DNA of 8,315 bases from the NCBI GenBank assembly GCA_017882935.1, contig JADGOP010000083.1, positions 1-8,315 of the forward strand, given 5' to 3'. This document shows, piece after piece, positions 1 to 6,664 of the stretch. The notes under the pieces were generated by a model that worked only from the letters and a program-made list of their open reading frames with translations, did no database searches and was not told the DNA's origin. The translations under genes and the position numbers were made by a program. This DNA is from Actinomycetota bacterium (GTDB taxonomy: Bacteria > Actinomycetota > Acidimicrobiia > Acidimicrobiales > Iamiaceae). Each line of letters opens with the position of its first letter. Positions within the stretch are counted from its first letter, which is position 1.

Positions 1-1048
1 CGAGCGTGGTGTCGACGCGGCGGCCGCCGATGTCGCGGCCGAGCACCCCCTCGAACGAGGGGAAGGCGTAGAAGGCACCCTGCGGCTCGAGCACCGTGAC
101 GCCCGGGATGGCCGACAGCAGCTTGTACATGGTGCGACCGCGGCGGTCGAACGCCTCGCGCATCTGCTCGACGGCGTCGAGCGGTCCCGCCACCGCGGCG
201 AGCGCCGCGCGCTGGGACACGTTGGCCACGTTGGAGGTGGTGTGGGACTGGAAGTTGGTGGCGGCCTTGACCAGGTCGGGCGGGCCGATCATCCACCCGA
301 CCCGCCAGCCGGTCATGGCGTAGGTCTTGGCAACGCCGTTGACGATGACCACCCGGTCGCCCAGCTCGGGCACGAGCGTGGCGATGGAAGAGAAGGTGTG
401 GTCGCCGTAGGTGAGGTGCTCGTAGATCTCGTCGGTGAGCACCCAGATGCCCTTGGCCGCGGCCCACCGGCCGATGGCCTCGACCTCGGCGGGCGTGTAG
501 ACGACGCCCGTGGGGTTCGACGGCGACACGAACACCAGGATCTTGGTGCGCGGCGTGAAGGCGGCCTCGAGCTGCTCGACGGTGACCTTGAAGCCGTCGG
601 CGGCCGTCGTGGCGAGCTCGACGACCACCCCGCCGGCGAGCCGCACGGGCTCGGGGTAGGTGGTCCAGTACGGGGCCGGGAGCAGCACCTCGTCGCCCGG
701 GTCGAGCAGCGCGGTGAAGGCGTCGTAGATGGCGTGCTTGCCGCCGTTGGTGACGATGACCTGGTTGGCGGCGACCTCGTACCCGGAGTCGCGCCGCGTC
801 TTGGCCGCGATGGCCTCCTTCAACTCCGGAAGGCCTCCCGCGGGGGTGTAGCGGTGGTTCTTCGGGTCGGAGCAGGCCTCGATCGCGGCCGCCACGATGT
901 GGTCGGGCGTGGCGAAGTCGGGCTCGCCGGCGCCGAACCCGATGACCGGCTCCCCCGCCGCCTTGAGCGCCTTGGCCTTGGCATCGACCGCCAGGGTGGC
1001 GGACTCGGCGATGGCGGCGACGCGGTGGGAGATTCGGGACGTGGGCAT
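1..1048 (-). CDS. AspC-like class I/II PLP-dependent aminotransferase, 3' end outside the window
   Basis: Transfers an amino group between an amino acid, most likely aspartate, and a 2-oxo acid in the cytoplasm, using pyridoxal phosphate. The 349 visible residues begin [16 protein letters not shown]. They carry the fold-type I aminotransferase landmarks in order: GAGEPDF (39-45), RYTPAGG (66-72), TNGGKHA (100-106), PYW (126-128), SNPTG (177-181), DEIY (206-209) and KTYAMTGWR (241-249), with Lys241 as the expected Schiff-base lysine. The pattern is that of the aspartate/prephenate (subgroup Ib) enzymes, usually about 390-400 residues, so roughly 45 C-terminal residues are missing, including the substrate-carboxylate arginine. 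The ATG at 1048 is supported by AGGAG at 1059-1063, 10 nt upstream. The gene is divergent from serC. The family is certain; aspartate specificity is inferred, and an alanine, tyrosine or prephenate aminotransferase is possible. Confidence 0.93.
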   Translation of the reverse strand, partial: MPTSRISHRVAAIAESATLAVDAKAKALKAAGEPVIGFGAGEPDFATPDHIVAAAIEACSDPKNHRYTPAGGLPELKEAIAAKTRRDSGYEVAANQVIVTNGGKHAIYDAFTALLDPGDEVLLPAPYWTTYPEPVRLAGGVVVELATTAADGFKVTVEQLEAAFTPRTKILVFVSPSNPTGVVYTPAEVEAIGRWAAAKGIWVLTDEIYEHLTYGDHTFSSIATLVPELGDRVVIVNGVAKTYAMTGWRVGWMIGPPDLVKAATNFQSHTTSNVANVSQRAALAAVAGPLDAVEQMREAFDRRGRTMYKLLSAIPGVTVLEPQGAFYAFPSFEGVLGRDIGGRRVDTTL

Positions 1049-1054
1049 TGCAGT

Positions 1055-1083
1055 TTCACTCCTGTGCAGACCGCTGCCATAGT
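1055..1083 (+). promoter_or_regulatory. Candidate serC promoter giving a leaderless mRNA
   Basis: TTCACT (1055-1060, 4 of 6 to TTGACA) and CATAGT (1078-1083, 4 of 6 to TATAAT) are separated by exactly 17 nt. The -10 box ends 8 nt before the serC ATG, so transcription would begin at or within about 2 nt of the start codon. This fits the absence of any Shine-Dalgarno there. Leaderless mRNAs are common in Actinobacteria. The call rests on hexamer matches in a 43-bp spacer. Confidence 0.4.
1059..1063 (-). promoter_or_regulatory. Shine-Dalgarno of the AspC-like gene
   Basis: On the minus strand this reads AGGAG, 10 nt before the ATG at 1048. It is a clear ribosome binding site, in contrast to serC on the other strand, which has none. 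It overlaps the proposed -35 box of serC, so the two divergent 5' regions are interleaved. Confidence 0.7.
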
Positions 1084-1091
1084 GGCATGCG

Positions 1092-2237
1092 ATGACTCCT
1101 CCGCCCGAAGCCAAATCGCCCCTGCCCGACATCAAGATCCCGGTCGACCTGCTGCCGTCCGACGGCCGCTTCGGCTGCGGTCCGTCGAAGGTCCGACCCG
1201 AGGCGGTGGCCGCCCTCGCCGCCGAGGCCGGCGACTACCTGGGCACCAGCCACCGCCAGGGAACGGTCAAGTTCATGGTGGCCCGGCTGCGCAACAGCAT
1301 CGCCGAGATGTTCGCCCTGCCCGACGGCTACGAGGTGCTGCTCGGCAACGGCGGCACCACCGTCTTCTGGGATGCGGCCACCTTCGGCCTCATCGAGCGC
1401 CGCAGCCAGCACCTGCACTTCGGCGAGTTCTCCTCGAAGTTCGCGAAGGCCGCCCAGGACGCGCCCTTCCTCGACGACCCCGAGGTCATCAAGTCCGAGA
1501 CGGGCACGCACCCCGAGGCCGTCGCCAACCCCGACATCGACCTCTACGCCCTCACCCACAACGAGACCTCCACGGGCGTCGCCATGCAGATCCGCCGGCC
1601 CGAGGGCGCCGAGGGCCTGGTCGCCGTCGACGCCACGTCGGCTGCGGGCGGCCTGCGCTTCGACGCCGCCGAGACCGACATCTACTACTTCGCGCCGCAG
1701 AAGTGCCTCGCCTCCGACGGTGGCCTGTGGCTCGCCACGGTGTCGCCGGCCGCCATCGAGCGCATCGCGCGCATCAAGGCCAGCGGGCGCTGGATCCCGG
1801 CCTCGATCGACCTCTCCACGGCGGTCGAGCAGTCACGCCTCGACCAGACCTACAACACCCCCGCGCTCGCCACGGTGTTCCTGGCGGTACAGCAGATCGA
1901 GTGGATCAACCACAACGGTGGCCTCGAGTTCGCCGCCTCCCGCTGCGACCGCTCGGCCGACAACATCTACTCGTGGGCCGAGGCGTCCGACTACGCCACG
2001 CCCTACGTCGCCGACCCGGCCGAGCGCAGCCACGTGGTGGCAACCATCGACCTCGACGACCGCATCGACGCCACCGCAGTGTCGAAGATCCTGCGGGCCA
2101 ACGGCATCGTCGACACCGACGCCTACCGCAAGCTCGGTCGCAACCAGCTGCGCGTCGCGCTCTTCCCGGCCATCGATCCCGACGACGTCGCCGCGCTCAC
2201 CCGGTGCGTCGACCACGTCGTCTCCGCCCTGAGCTGA
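1092..2237 (+). CDS. serC: Phosphoserine aminotransferase, mycobacterial/actinobacterial type
   Basis: Catalyses the second step of serine synthesis: 3-phosphohydroxypyruvate plus glutamate gives O-phosphoserine plus 2-oxoglutarate. It may also act in the analogous pyridoxine-pathway step. The 381 residues closely follow the Mycobacterium SerC pattern: [13 protein letters not shown] (25-37), [10 protein letters not shown] (51-60), GNGGTT (85-90), HNETSTGVA (156-164), DATSAAGGL (180-188), [14 protein letters not shown] (198-211) with Lys204 as the PLP lysine, QTYNTPA (252-258), and [14 protein letters not shown] (347-360). Length is normal for this subgroup and the frame is intact. The ATG at 1092 has no Shine-Dalgarno; an ATG at 1087 is out of frame and stops at once. 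The gene is divergent from the AspC-like gene across 43 bp and is followed by an insertion-sequence scar rather than another serine-pathway gene. Confidence 0.97.
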   Translation: MTPPPEAKSPLPDIKIPVDLLPSDGRFGCGPSKVRPEAVAALAAEAGDYLGTSHRQGTVKFMVARLRNSIAEMFALPDGYEVLLGNGGTTVFWDAATFGLIERRSQHLHFGEFSSKFAKAAQDAPFLDDPEVIKSETGTHPEAVANPDIDLYALTHNETSTGVAMQIRRPEGAEGLVAVDATSAAGGLRFDAAETDIYYFAPQKCLASDGGLWLATVSPAAIERIARIKASGRWIPASIDLSTAVEQSRLDQTYNTPALATVFLAVQQIEWINHNGGLEFAASRCDRSADNIYSWAEASDYATPYVADPAERSHVVATIDLDDRIDATAVSKILRANGIVDTDAYRKLGRNQLRVALFPAIDPDDVAALTRCVDHVVSALS

Positions 2238-2244
2238 CGCCACC

Positions 2245-2768
2245 GACCCCGGCGGCAGACCACCTAGACATCCCACGCCTGGAAGGTGTCAAGCCGCGAG
2301 TTCGCTGTGGTGGCCCCAGGCGGTGTGTTCGTCGTAGGGCGTGTGGTGGCGGAGGCAGCCGTGGAGGATGCCGACGAGTCGGTTGGCGAGGGCGCGCAGT
2401 CCTCGGTGGTGGGTGTCGCCTGCTGCTATCGGCGAGGTGCCGGTTGCGGGCGTAGCGGGCCAGCACGACGTGGCTCGTGCCCGAGGCCCGGGTGATTGGT
2501 GACGTGCCGGCGTAGTTCTTGCGACACTTGGCGTCCGCGTAGCGGTTCGGGTCGTCACCGAACTCTGCGAGCACCCGGGCGCCCAGGATCATCCCCAGTC
2601 CTGGCAGGGAACGGATGATCTCGGCGTCCGGGTGCTGGTCAAGACTCTCGGCCAGCTCGGCTTCGATGCGGGCGATCTGAGCGGTGAGCTCGGTGGCGAT
2701 CGAGACGAGCGCGATGACGGTCGAGCCCATTGCTTCGCTCACCAACGGCGGTGCGGCGAGCTGGTTGG
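2245..2768 (-). mobile_element. Decayed IS110-type insertion sequence scar, outer limits uncertain
   Basis: The stretch between serC and the LuxR fragment holds only the transposase remnant plus about 50 bp of non-coding sequence after its stop (2238-2288). The right limit is the switch from transposase-like to regulator-like coding sequence at 2764-2769. The left limit cannot be placed, and 2245 is a nominal value. No terminal inverted repeats or target duplication were found; IS110 elements usually lack inverted repeats, so this is not evidence against the call. The 5' non-coding region, where IS110-group elements carry their bridge RNA, would have lain beyond the lost 5' part, so no guide RNA is expected here. 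Confidence 0.6.
2289..2766 (-). pseudogene. IS110-family transposase remnant (truncated at the 5' end, internal deletion)
   Basis: On the minus strand, from about 2763 down to 2428, a frame encodes about 112 residues typical of the IS110 C-terminal Transposase_20 domain: APPLVSEAMGS, then IIRSLPGLGMILGARVLAEF, KNYAGTSPITRASGT and VVLARYARNRHLAD. Reading then has to change frame. A 44-residue piece at 2423-2289 resumes the family's C-terminus (THHRGLRALANRLVGILHG, then YDEHTAWGH) and ends at a TGA at 2289-2291. Between the two blocks, intact relatives as I recall them carry about 30 more residues, so a deletion of roughly 90-100 bp with a frame change lies near 2421-2428. The N-terminal DEDD (RuvC-like) catalytic domain, about 220-240 residues, is absent. 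The serine in TRASG may be the conserved Tnp-domain serine, but without the DEDD half the protein cannot be active. Confidence 0.85.
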
Positions 2769-3092
2769 GCCGCCGACCACCTCGACCAGGCCCAGGAGCT
2801 GCTGGCACGCTGGGCCGGTGAGCGGGTCGACGAGCTGCGCTCCGTCGAGACCCGCTTGGGCGGCACCGCGCGAACGACAGATGGCGCCGGCTCGACCGAG
2901 CTCACGCCCCGCGAGCGCGAGGTGGCCGCGCTGCTGGCCGAGGGCCTCACCAACGGTGAGCTGGCCACGCGGCTCTACATCTCGCCCAAGACGGCCTCGG
3001 TGCACGTGTCGAACATCCTGGCGAAGCTCGGCATGACCAGCCGGGCCGAGATCGCGGCCTACGCGGTGCGGTCCGGCCTGGCGCCCTCCTGA
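2769..3092 (+). pseudogene. LuxR-family transcriptional regulator, C-terminal HTH fragment (5' part lost)
   Basis: The frame ending at the TGA at 3090-3092 encodes a helical stretch (AADHLDQAQELLARWAGER), a short linker, and a complete GerE/LuxR DNA-binding domain: LTPREREVAALLAEGLTNGE, LATRLYISPKTASVHVSN, ILAKLGMTSRAEIAAYAVR. The KTASVHVSNILAKLG recognition helix region is typical of actinobacterial LuxR regulators, including large ATP-binding (LAL/MalT-like) ones and response regulators. The sensory or receiver domain is missing because upstream sequence switches to IS110 transposase at about 2764-2769. The frame stays open upstream only to a stop at 2715-2717, and the only early start is a TTG at 2730 inside transposase sequence with no ribosome binding site. 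I therefore call it a truncated pseudogene. A short HTH-only protein cannot be fully excluded, since the domain itself is undamaged. Confidence 0.72.
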
Positions 3093-3119
3093 CCGGGCTC
3101 CCCACCACCCCACGCATGG

Positions 3120-3168
3120 CTTCTGGGGACGGATCTGTGGGGCGGGCGCGCATTTCGGTCCCCAGAAG
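3120..3168. repeat. Perfect 11-bp inverted repeat upstream of the acyl-CoA synthetase gene
   Basis: CTTCTGGGGAC (3120-3130) and GTCCCCAGAAG (3158-3168) are exact reverse complements separated by 27 nt, and two G·T wobble pairs could extend the stem outward. The structure sits in the 129-bp gap (3093-3221) between the LuxR fragment and the acyl-CoA synthetase, ending 53 nt before that start codon. It could be an operator, a leader hairpin, a terminator for upstream transcription (there is no U-tract), or an inverted-repeat remnant of a small mobile element. The sequence does not decide between these. Confidence 0.6.
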
Positions 3169-3206
3169 TTCTCGCCCGTCTGCAATGCTGCCCGTCGACC
3201 GTCAAC

Positions 3207-3214
3207 AGGGGGAA
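3207..3214 (+). promoter_or_regulatory. Shine-Dalgarno of the acyl-CoA synthetase gene
   Basis: AGGGGGAA lies 7 nt before the ATG at 3222. This fixes that start and argues against the upstream ATG at 3116, which is in another frame. No convincing promoter hexamers stand out in the preceding spacer. Confidence 0.65.
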
Positions 3215-3221
3215 CCACCAC

Positions 3222-4964
3222 ATGCCGACCACTGCCGAAGTCCGCGCCCAGCTCACCGGGCCCGGGGGCATGTTCGAGGTCGTCGACGACGTCGTCGACG
3301 GCATCGAGATGAAGGTCTACAAGAACCGCTTCGGTTCGTTGCAGGAGGTCGCGGCCATCGCGGCGGCCCGCGACGACAGCCAGACGTTCCTGGTCTACGG
3401 CGAGCGCCGCTACGGCTTCCGCGAGTTCATCCGCCTCGCCAACTCGGTGTCGCACGCGCTGGCGAGCCGCTTCGGCGTGGTGCACGGCGACCGCGTGGCG
3501 GTGCTGTCGGCGAACAACCCCGAGTGGTGCCTCGCCTTCTGGGGCACGGTCGACCTGGGCGCGATCCTGGTCGGGCTCAACGGTTGGTGGAAGTCCGAGG
3601 AGGTGCTGTACGGGCTCGACGACTCCGGCGCCAAGGTCCTGGTGGCCGACCGGCGGCGCTTCGAGCGGATCGCCGACGACGTCGACGCCATCGACGCCCT
3701 CGAGGCGGTCTTCCTCATCGACGCCGACCCGGCCGAGTTCGGGGGCGGCCCCAAGCTGCACCGCTTCGACGAGCTGCTGGGCGACCCCCGCGACGACCTG
3801 CCCACCGTCTCCATCGACGAGGGCGACGCCGCGGTGATCTTCTACACGAGCGGCACCACCGGCAAGCCCAAGGGCGCCATCTCCACCCACCGTGGCGTCA
3901 TCGCCAACCTCCAGAACACGGTGTTCAACACGGTGGCCGGCAGCATCCGCGACGCCTCGCCCGACCCCCTGTCCGGCCAGGATGCCGCGGCACCCGACGC
4001 CGCGCCGACACAGACCTGCTCGCTGCTCACCTCGCCGCTGTTCCACGTCTCGGGCTGCCACTCGAACCTGGTGGTCGGCCTCTTCGGTGGCGTCCGGGTG
4101 GTCATCCCCGAGGGCAAGTTCGACCCGGCCCAGGTGCTCGGCCTCATCCAGCAGGAGCGCGTCACCCTCTGGGCGACGGTCCCCACCATGGTGTGGCGGG
4201 TGTGCGAGTACCCCGACCGGCGCGACTACGACACCTCGTCGGTCACCAACGTGGCGTTCGGCGGCTCGCCCTCGGCCGACGAGCTGCAGCGCAAGGTCCT
4301 CGACACCTTCCCCAACGTCCACAGCACGTCGAACGCCTACGGCCTCACCGAGTCGAGCTCGGTCGCCACTGTCATCTCCGGCGCCGACTCGCTCGCCAAG
4401 CCCAACTCGGTCGGGCCGCCGATGCCGGTCGTCGAGATCCGCATCGCCGACGGCTCCGGTCGCGAGCTGCCCGCGGGCGAGACGGGCGAGGTGCTCATCC
4501 GTGGCCCCATCATCATGCCGGGCTACTGGGGCAAGCCCGAGGCCACAGCGGAGACGCTCATCGACGGCTGGCTGCACACCGGCGACGTCGGCCACGTCGA
4601 CGAAGAGGGCTACCTCTTCATCACCGACCGGGCCAAGGACATGATCATCCGCGGCGGCGAGAACGTGTACTGCGTCGAGATCGAGAACCGCATCGTCGAG
4701 CACCCGGCGGTCGCCGACGCCGCCATCATCGGCGTGCCGCACCCCGAGCTGGGTGAGGAGGTGAAGGCCGTGGTGCAGCTCGAGCCCGGCCACACGCTCA
4801 CCGAGGACGAGGTGCGCACCTGGGTGGCGGCCACGCTCGCCAACTTCAAGGTGCCCACCTACGTCGAGCTCCGCCAGGAGCCGCTCCCCCGCAACGCGTC
4901 GGGCAAGCTGCTCAAGAACCTGCTGCGGGGCACGGGCGTCGTCTCGCTCGACGAGACGCTCTGA
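3222..4964 (+). CDS. Acyl-CoA synthetase, AMP-binding (FadD-like) family
   Basis: Activates a carboxylic acid, probably a fatty acid or related lipid acid, with ATP to an acyl-adenylate and then an acyl-CoA. All core motifs of the ANL superfamily are intact in 580 residues: the phosphate loop YTSGTTGKPKG (208-218), the substrate-pocket region LLTSPLFHVSG (268-278), YGLTE (373-377), HTGD (452-455), the hinge region DRAKDMIIRGGENVY (469-483), and PRNASGKLLK (556-565) with Lys562 as the adenylation lysine. The C-terminal AMP-binding_C domain is complete. An Ala/Pro/Asp-rich loop at about 241-264 separates the phosphate loop from the pocket motif and looks longer than usual. No signal peptide or membrane segment is seen, so it is cytosolic. 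The substrate cannot be told from the sequence: long-chain fatty acids, steroid side-chain acids or aromatic acids are all possible. It stands alone, 58 bp upstream of a membrane glycosyltransferase-like gene. Confidence 0.93.
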   Translation: MPTTAEVRAQLTGPGGMFEVVDDVVDGIEMKVYKNRFGSLQEVAAIAAARDDSQTFLVYGERRYGFREFIRLANSVSHALASRFGVVHGDRVAVLSANNPEWCLAFWGTVDLGAILVGLNGWWKSEEVLYGLDDSGAKVLVADRRRFERIADDVDAIDALEAVFLIDADPAEFGGGPKLHRFDELLGDPRDDLPTVSIDEGDAAVIFYTSGTTGKPKGAISTHRGVIANLQNTVFNTVAGSIRDASPDPLSGQDAAAPDAAPTQTCSLLTSPLFHVSGCHSNLVVGLFGGVRVVIPEGKFDPAQVLGLIQQERVTLWATVPTMVWRVCEYPDRRDYDTSSVTNVAFGGSPSADELQRKVLDTFPNVHSTSNAYGLTESSSVATVISGADSLAKPNSVGPPMPVVEIRIADGSGRELPAGETGEVLIRGPIIMPGYWGKPEATAETLIDGWLHTGDVGHVDEEGYLFITDRAKDMIIRGGENVYCVEIENRIVEHPAVADAAIIGVPHPELGEEVKAVVQLEPGHTLTEDEVRTWVAATLANFKVPTYVELRQEPLPRNASGKLLKNLLRGTGVVSLDETL

Positions 4965-4987
4965 CCTGGCCCGACGCCCCGAACGAC

Positions 4988-5015
4988 TCAAGAGTGGGGC
5001 CCCGGACGGCGATGA
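4988..5015 (+). promoter_or_regulatory. Possible sigma-28 (FliA/WhiG)-type promoter of the GT-C gene
   Basis: TCAA (4988-4991), 16 nt, then GGCGATGA (5008-5015) resembles the FliA-type consensus TAAA-N15-GCCGATAA: 3 of 4 in the -35 and 6 of 8 in the -10, with spacing one base longer. The -10 ends 7 nt before the GTG at 5023. That suits a leaderless transcript, and the gene has no Shine-Dalgarno. This is a motif match in a 58-bp intergenic gap, with no independent support. Confidence 0.33.
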
Positions 5016-5022
5016 TGGTCCG

Positions 5023-6648
5023 GTGACGCTGACCGGGAAGCTGCGAACGACGGCGCTCGTCGTGTGCGCCGGTTGGGCCGTGGCCCTGCTCTTCTGGCGG
5101 CCGGCGCCGTTCACGATCACCTTCGACGACGCGTACTACTACTTCACGATCGGGCGGAACCTGGCGCACGGCTACGGCTCGACGTTCGACCGCGTCGACC
5201 TCACCAACGGCTACCACCCGCTCTGGCAGGGCATCAGCGTGATCCCGTTCTGGCTCGGGCTCGACGACCTCGCCGCGGTGCGGTCGCTCCTGCTCCTCCA
5301 ACTGGCACTGTGGGCGGCCACGCTGTGGCTGGTGCTCGGCCGCGTGGGCGACGCGGTGGCCGGGTGGCCCGCCCTGCGCGACGCCACGCCCTCGCGCCGC
5401 CGGGCCGCCGACCTCACGCTCGTGGTGGTGACGGTGCTGCTGCTCGCCAACCCGTTCCTGCTCAAGATGGTGGTGAACGGCCTCGAGTCGGGCGTCGAGG
5501 TGCCGGTGCTGGCCCTGCTGCTCGTGCGTGCCGTGGGCTGCCGCGGGCGCTTCGTGAGCACCTCCTCCCGCGGCCATCGCCTGGTCACCGGCGCCCTGCT
5601 CGCCCTGGCCTTCCTGGCCCGCACCGACGCGGTGCTGCTGTTCGCCGCCATCGTGCTCTGGTGCCTACTCGACACGGGCCCCGACACCGCCACCACGTCG
5701 CTCGCCGTGCGCGCCGTCCGCACGGTGGAGGTGCTCGCCGTCCCTGCCGTCGTCGTCGCCGTCTACCTGGGCCTGAACGCCGCCTGGTTCCACACCGCGC
5801 TGCAGATCAGCGGCACCGTGAAACGCCTCCCGTTGACCGCGCCCCGCCTGGTCTCGGCAATGGTGTGGGTGGTCGTGGCGGTGGCCGCGCTGCTCGCGTG
5901 CCGCCGGGCGCCGTCGAAGCGCAGCAAGGTGCTGCGGGTGCGGCGGTTCCTGCGTGCCACCGGTTGGTGCGCGGCGTTCTGCATCCTGCTCGTGGGCTAC
6001 TACGCCACGCTCCAGGCGGTGCCCTACCTCTGGTACTTCTGCCCGCTCGCGCTCTACGGCATGTGGGTGGTGCTGCTGTTCGTCGCCGACCTCGTCGAGG
6101 GCAGCCTGGCCGAGGCCCCGACGCACAAGGCCCTCGCCCTGGCGCTCGCTCCGGCGCTGATCGTGGCCCTCCCGCTGGCCGTGGGGCTGGTGTGGCAGGG
6201 GCGGAGCTTCCTCGACCCGGGCGAGCGGGCGCTCATGGTCCACGACCGTGAGGCAGGGGTGTGGCTGCGGCACAACCTGCCGCCGGGCGAGCGGGCCGCC
6301 TCGTGGGACGCCGGGGTGATCGGCTACTTCTCCCACCGCCCGGTGGTGAACCTCGACGGGGTGGTGAACTCGAAGGCCTGGTACGACGCGGTGGGCCAGG
6401 GCACCACCGCGGCGTTCCTGCGCGACCGGAACGTGAGCTGGGTCGCCAACCACGCCGGCGAGGGCGACGGCAACGACCCCGACATCGGCAAGGACGTCGA
6501 CGCCTTCTTCGGGCCGGGCAGCGCGGCCCGGACGCGGCTGCGCCGCGCCTGGATCTACCGGTACACGGGCACGCTCGACAACTCGCGCACGAGCACCGGC
6601 ACCAAGCGCATGGGCACGTTCGTCTACCAGATCACCGGCACCCCGTAG
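5023..6648 (+). CDS. Polytopic GT-C-type glycosyltransferase-like membrane protein
   Basis: A 541-residue integral membrane protein, predicted to use a lipid-linked sugar donor on the outer face of the membrane, as GT-C (family 39/PMT/ArnT-like) enzymes do. One N-terminal hydrophobic segment (about 10-24) leads into an extracytoplasmic loop with FDDAYYYFTIGRNLAHG (34-50) and TNGYHPLWQ (61-69). The Asp35-Asp36 pair matches the GT-C loop-1 acidic motif. About ten further hydrophobic segments follow between 85 and 391, with ARTD (199-202) at the end of one. A soluble C-terminal domain (about 400-541) contains WLRHNLPPGE and SWDAGVIGYFSHRPVVNLDG. The GTG at 5023 is chosen because the N-terminal membrane segment begins immediately after it; no Shine-Dalgarno is present. 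Family placement is by motif and topology. Donor and acceptor are unknown, and cell-wall polysaccharide, glycolipid and protein O-mannosylation are all possible. Its stop lies in the loop of a hairpin. Confidence 0.82.
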   Translation: MTLTGKLRTTALVVCAGWAVALLFWRPAPFTITFDDAYYYFTIGRNLAHGYGSTFDRVDLTNGYHPLWQGISVIPFWLGLDDLAAVRSLLLLQLALWAATLWLVLGRVGDAVAGWPALRDATPSRRRAADLTLVVVTVLLLANPFLLKMVVNGLESGVEVPVLALLLVRAVGCRGRFVSTSSRGHRLVTGALLALAFLARTDAVLLFAAIVLWCLLDTGPDTATTSLAVRAVRTVEVLAVPAVVVAVYLGLNAAWFHTALQISGTVKRLPLTAPRLVSAMVWVVVAVAALLACRRAPSKRSKVLRVRRFLRATGWCAAFCILLVGYYATLQAVPYLWYFCPLALYGMWVVLLFVADLVEGSLAEAPTHKALALALAPALIVALPLAVGLVWQGRSFLDPGERALMVHDREAGVWLRHNLPPGERAASWDAGVIGYFSHRPVVNLDGVVNSKAWYDAVGQGTTAAFLRDRNVSWVANHAGEGDGNDPDIGKDVDAFFGPGSAARTRLRRAWIYRYTGTLDNSRTSTGTKRMGTFVYQITGTP

Positions 6649-6659
6649 CGGGGCGCCGG
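6635..6659. terminator. Bidirectional hairpin between convergent genes, with the stop codon in its loop
   Basis: CCGGC (6635-6639), A, CCCCG (6641-6645), loop TAG (6646-6648), CGGGG (6649-6653), C, GCCGG (6655-6659). This gives two perfect 5-bp all-G/C stem blocks separated by a single A·C mismatch. The TAG loop is the stop codon of the upstream membrane-protein gene. The metY stop on the other strand begins 8 nt beyond the hairpin. No U-tract follows on either side, which is common for terminators in GC-rich actinobacteria, so the terminator role is likely but not proven. Confidence 0.6.
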
Positions 6660-6664
6660 CAGGC

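Noticed and set aside
242..2455. A 737-codon open frame on the plus strand across the AspC-like gene and serC
   Set aside because: It runs antisense to one well-supported gene and in another frame of serC. Its composition is Arg/Gly-rich with no recognisable domain.
3116..4756. A 546-codon plus-strand frame overlapping the acyl-CoA synthetase
   Set aside because: Its translation is Arg/Gly/Pro-rich without motifs and it begins inside the inverted-repeat spacer. The overlapping frame has a ribosome binding site and all ANL motifs.
4971..5004. Possible terminator after the acyl-CoA synthetase (GCCCC...GGGGC with ACTC-AA-GAGT inside)
   Set aside because: The stem needs a five-base bulge and a two-base loop and lacks a U-tract. 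It also overlaps the better-fitting promoter candidate.
2739..5120. A 793-codon open frame on the minus strand opposite the acyl-CoA synthetase
   Set aside because: It is antisense to an enzyme with every catalytic motif intact. Its translation is Gly/Arg/Val/Asp-rich without domains, the usual shadow of GC-rich third positions.
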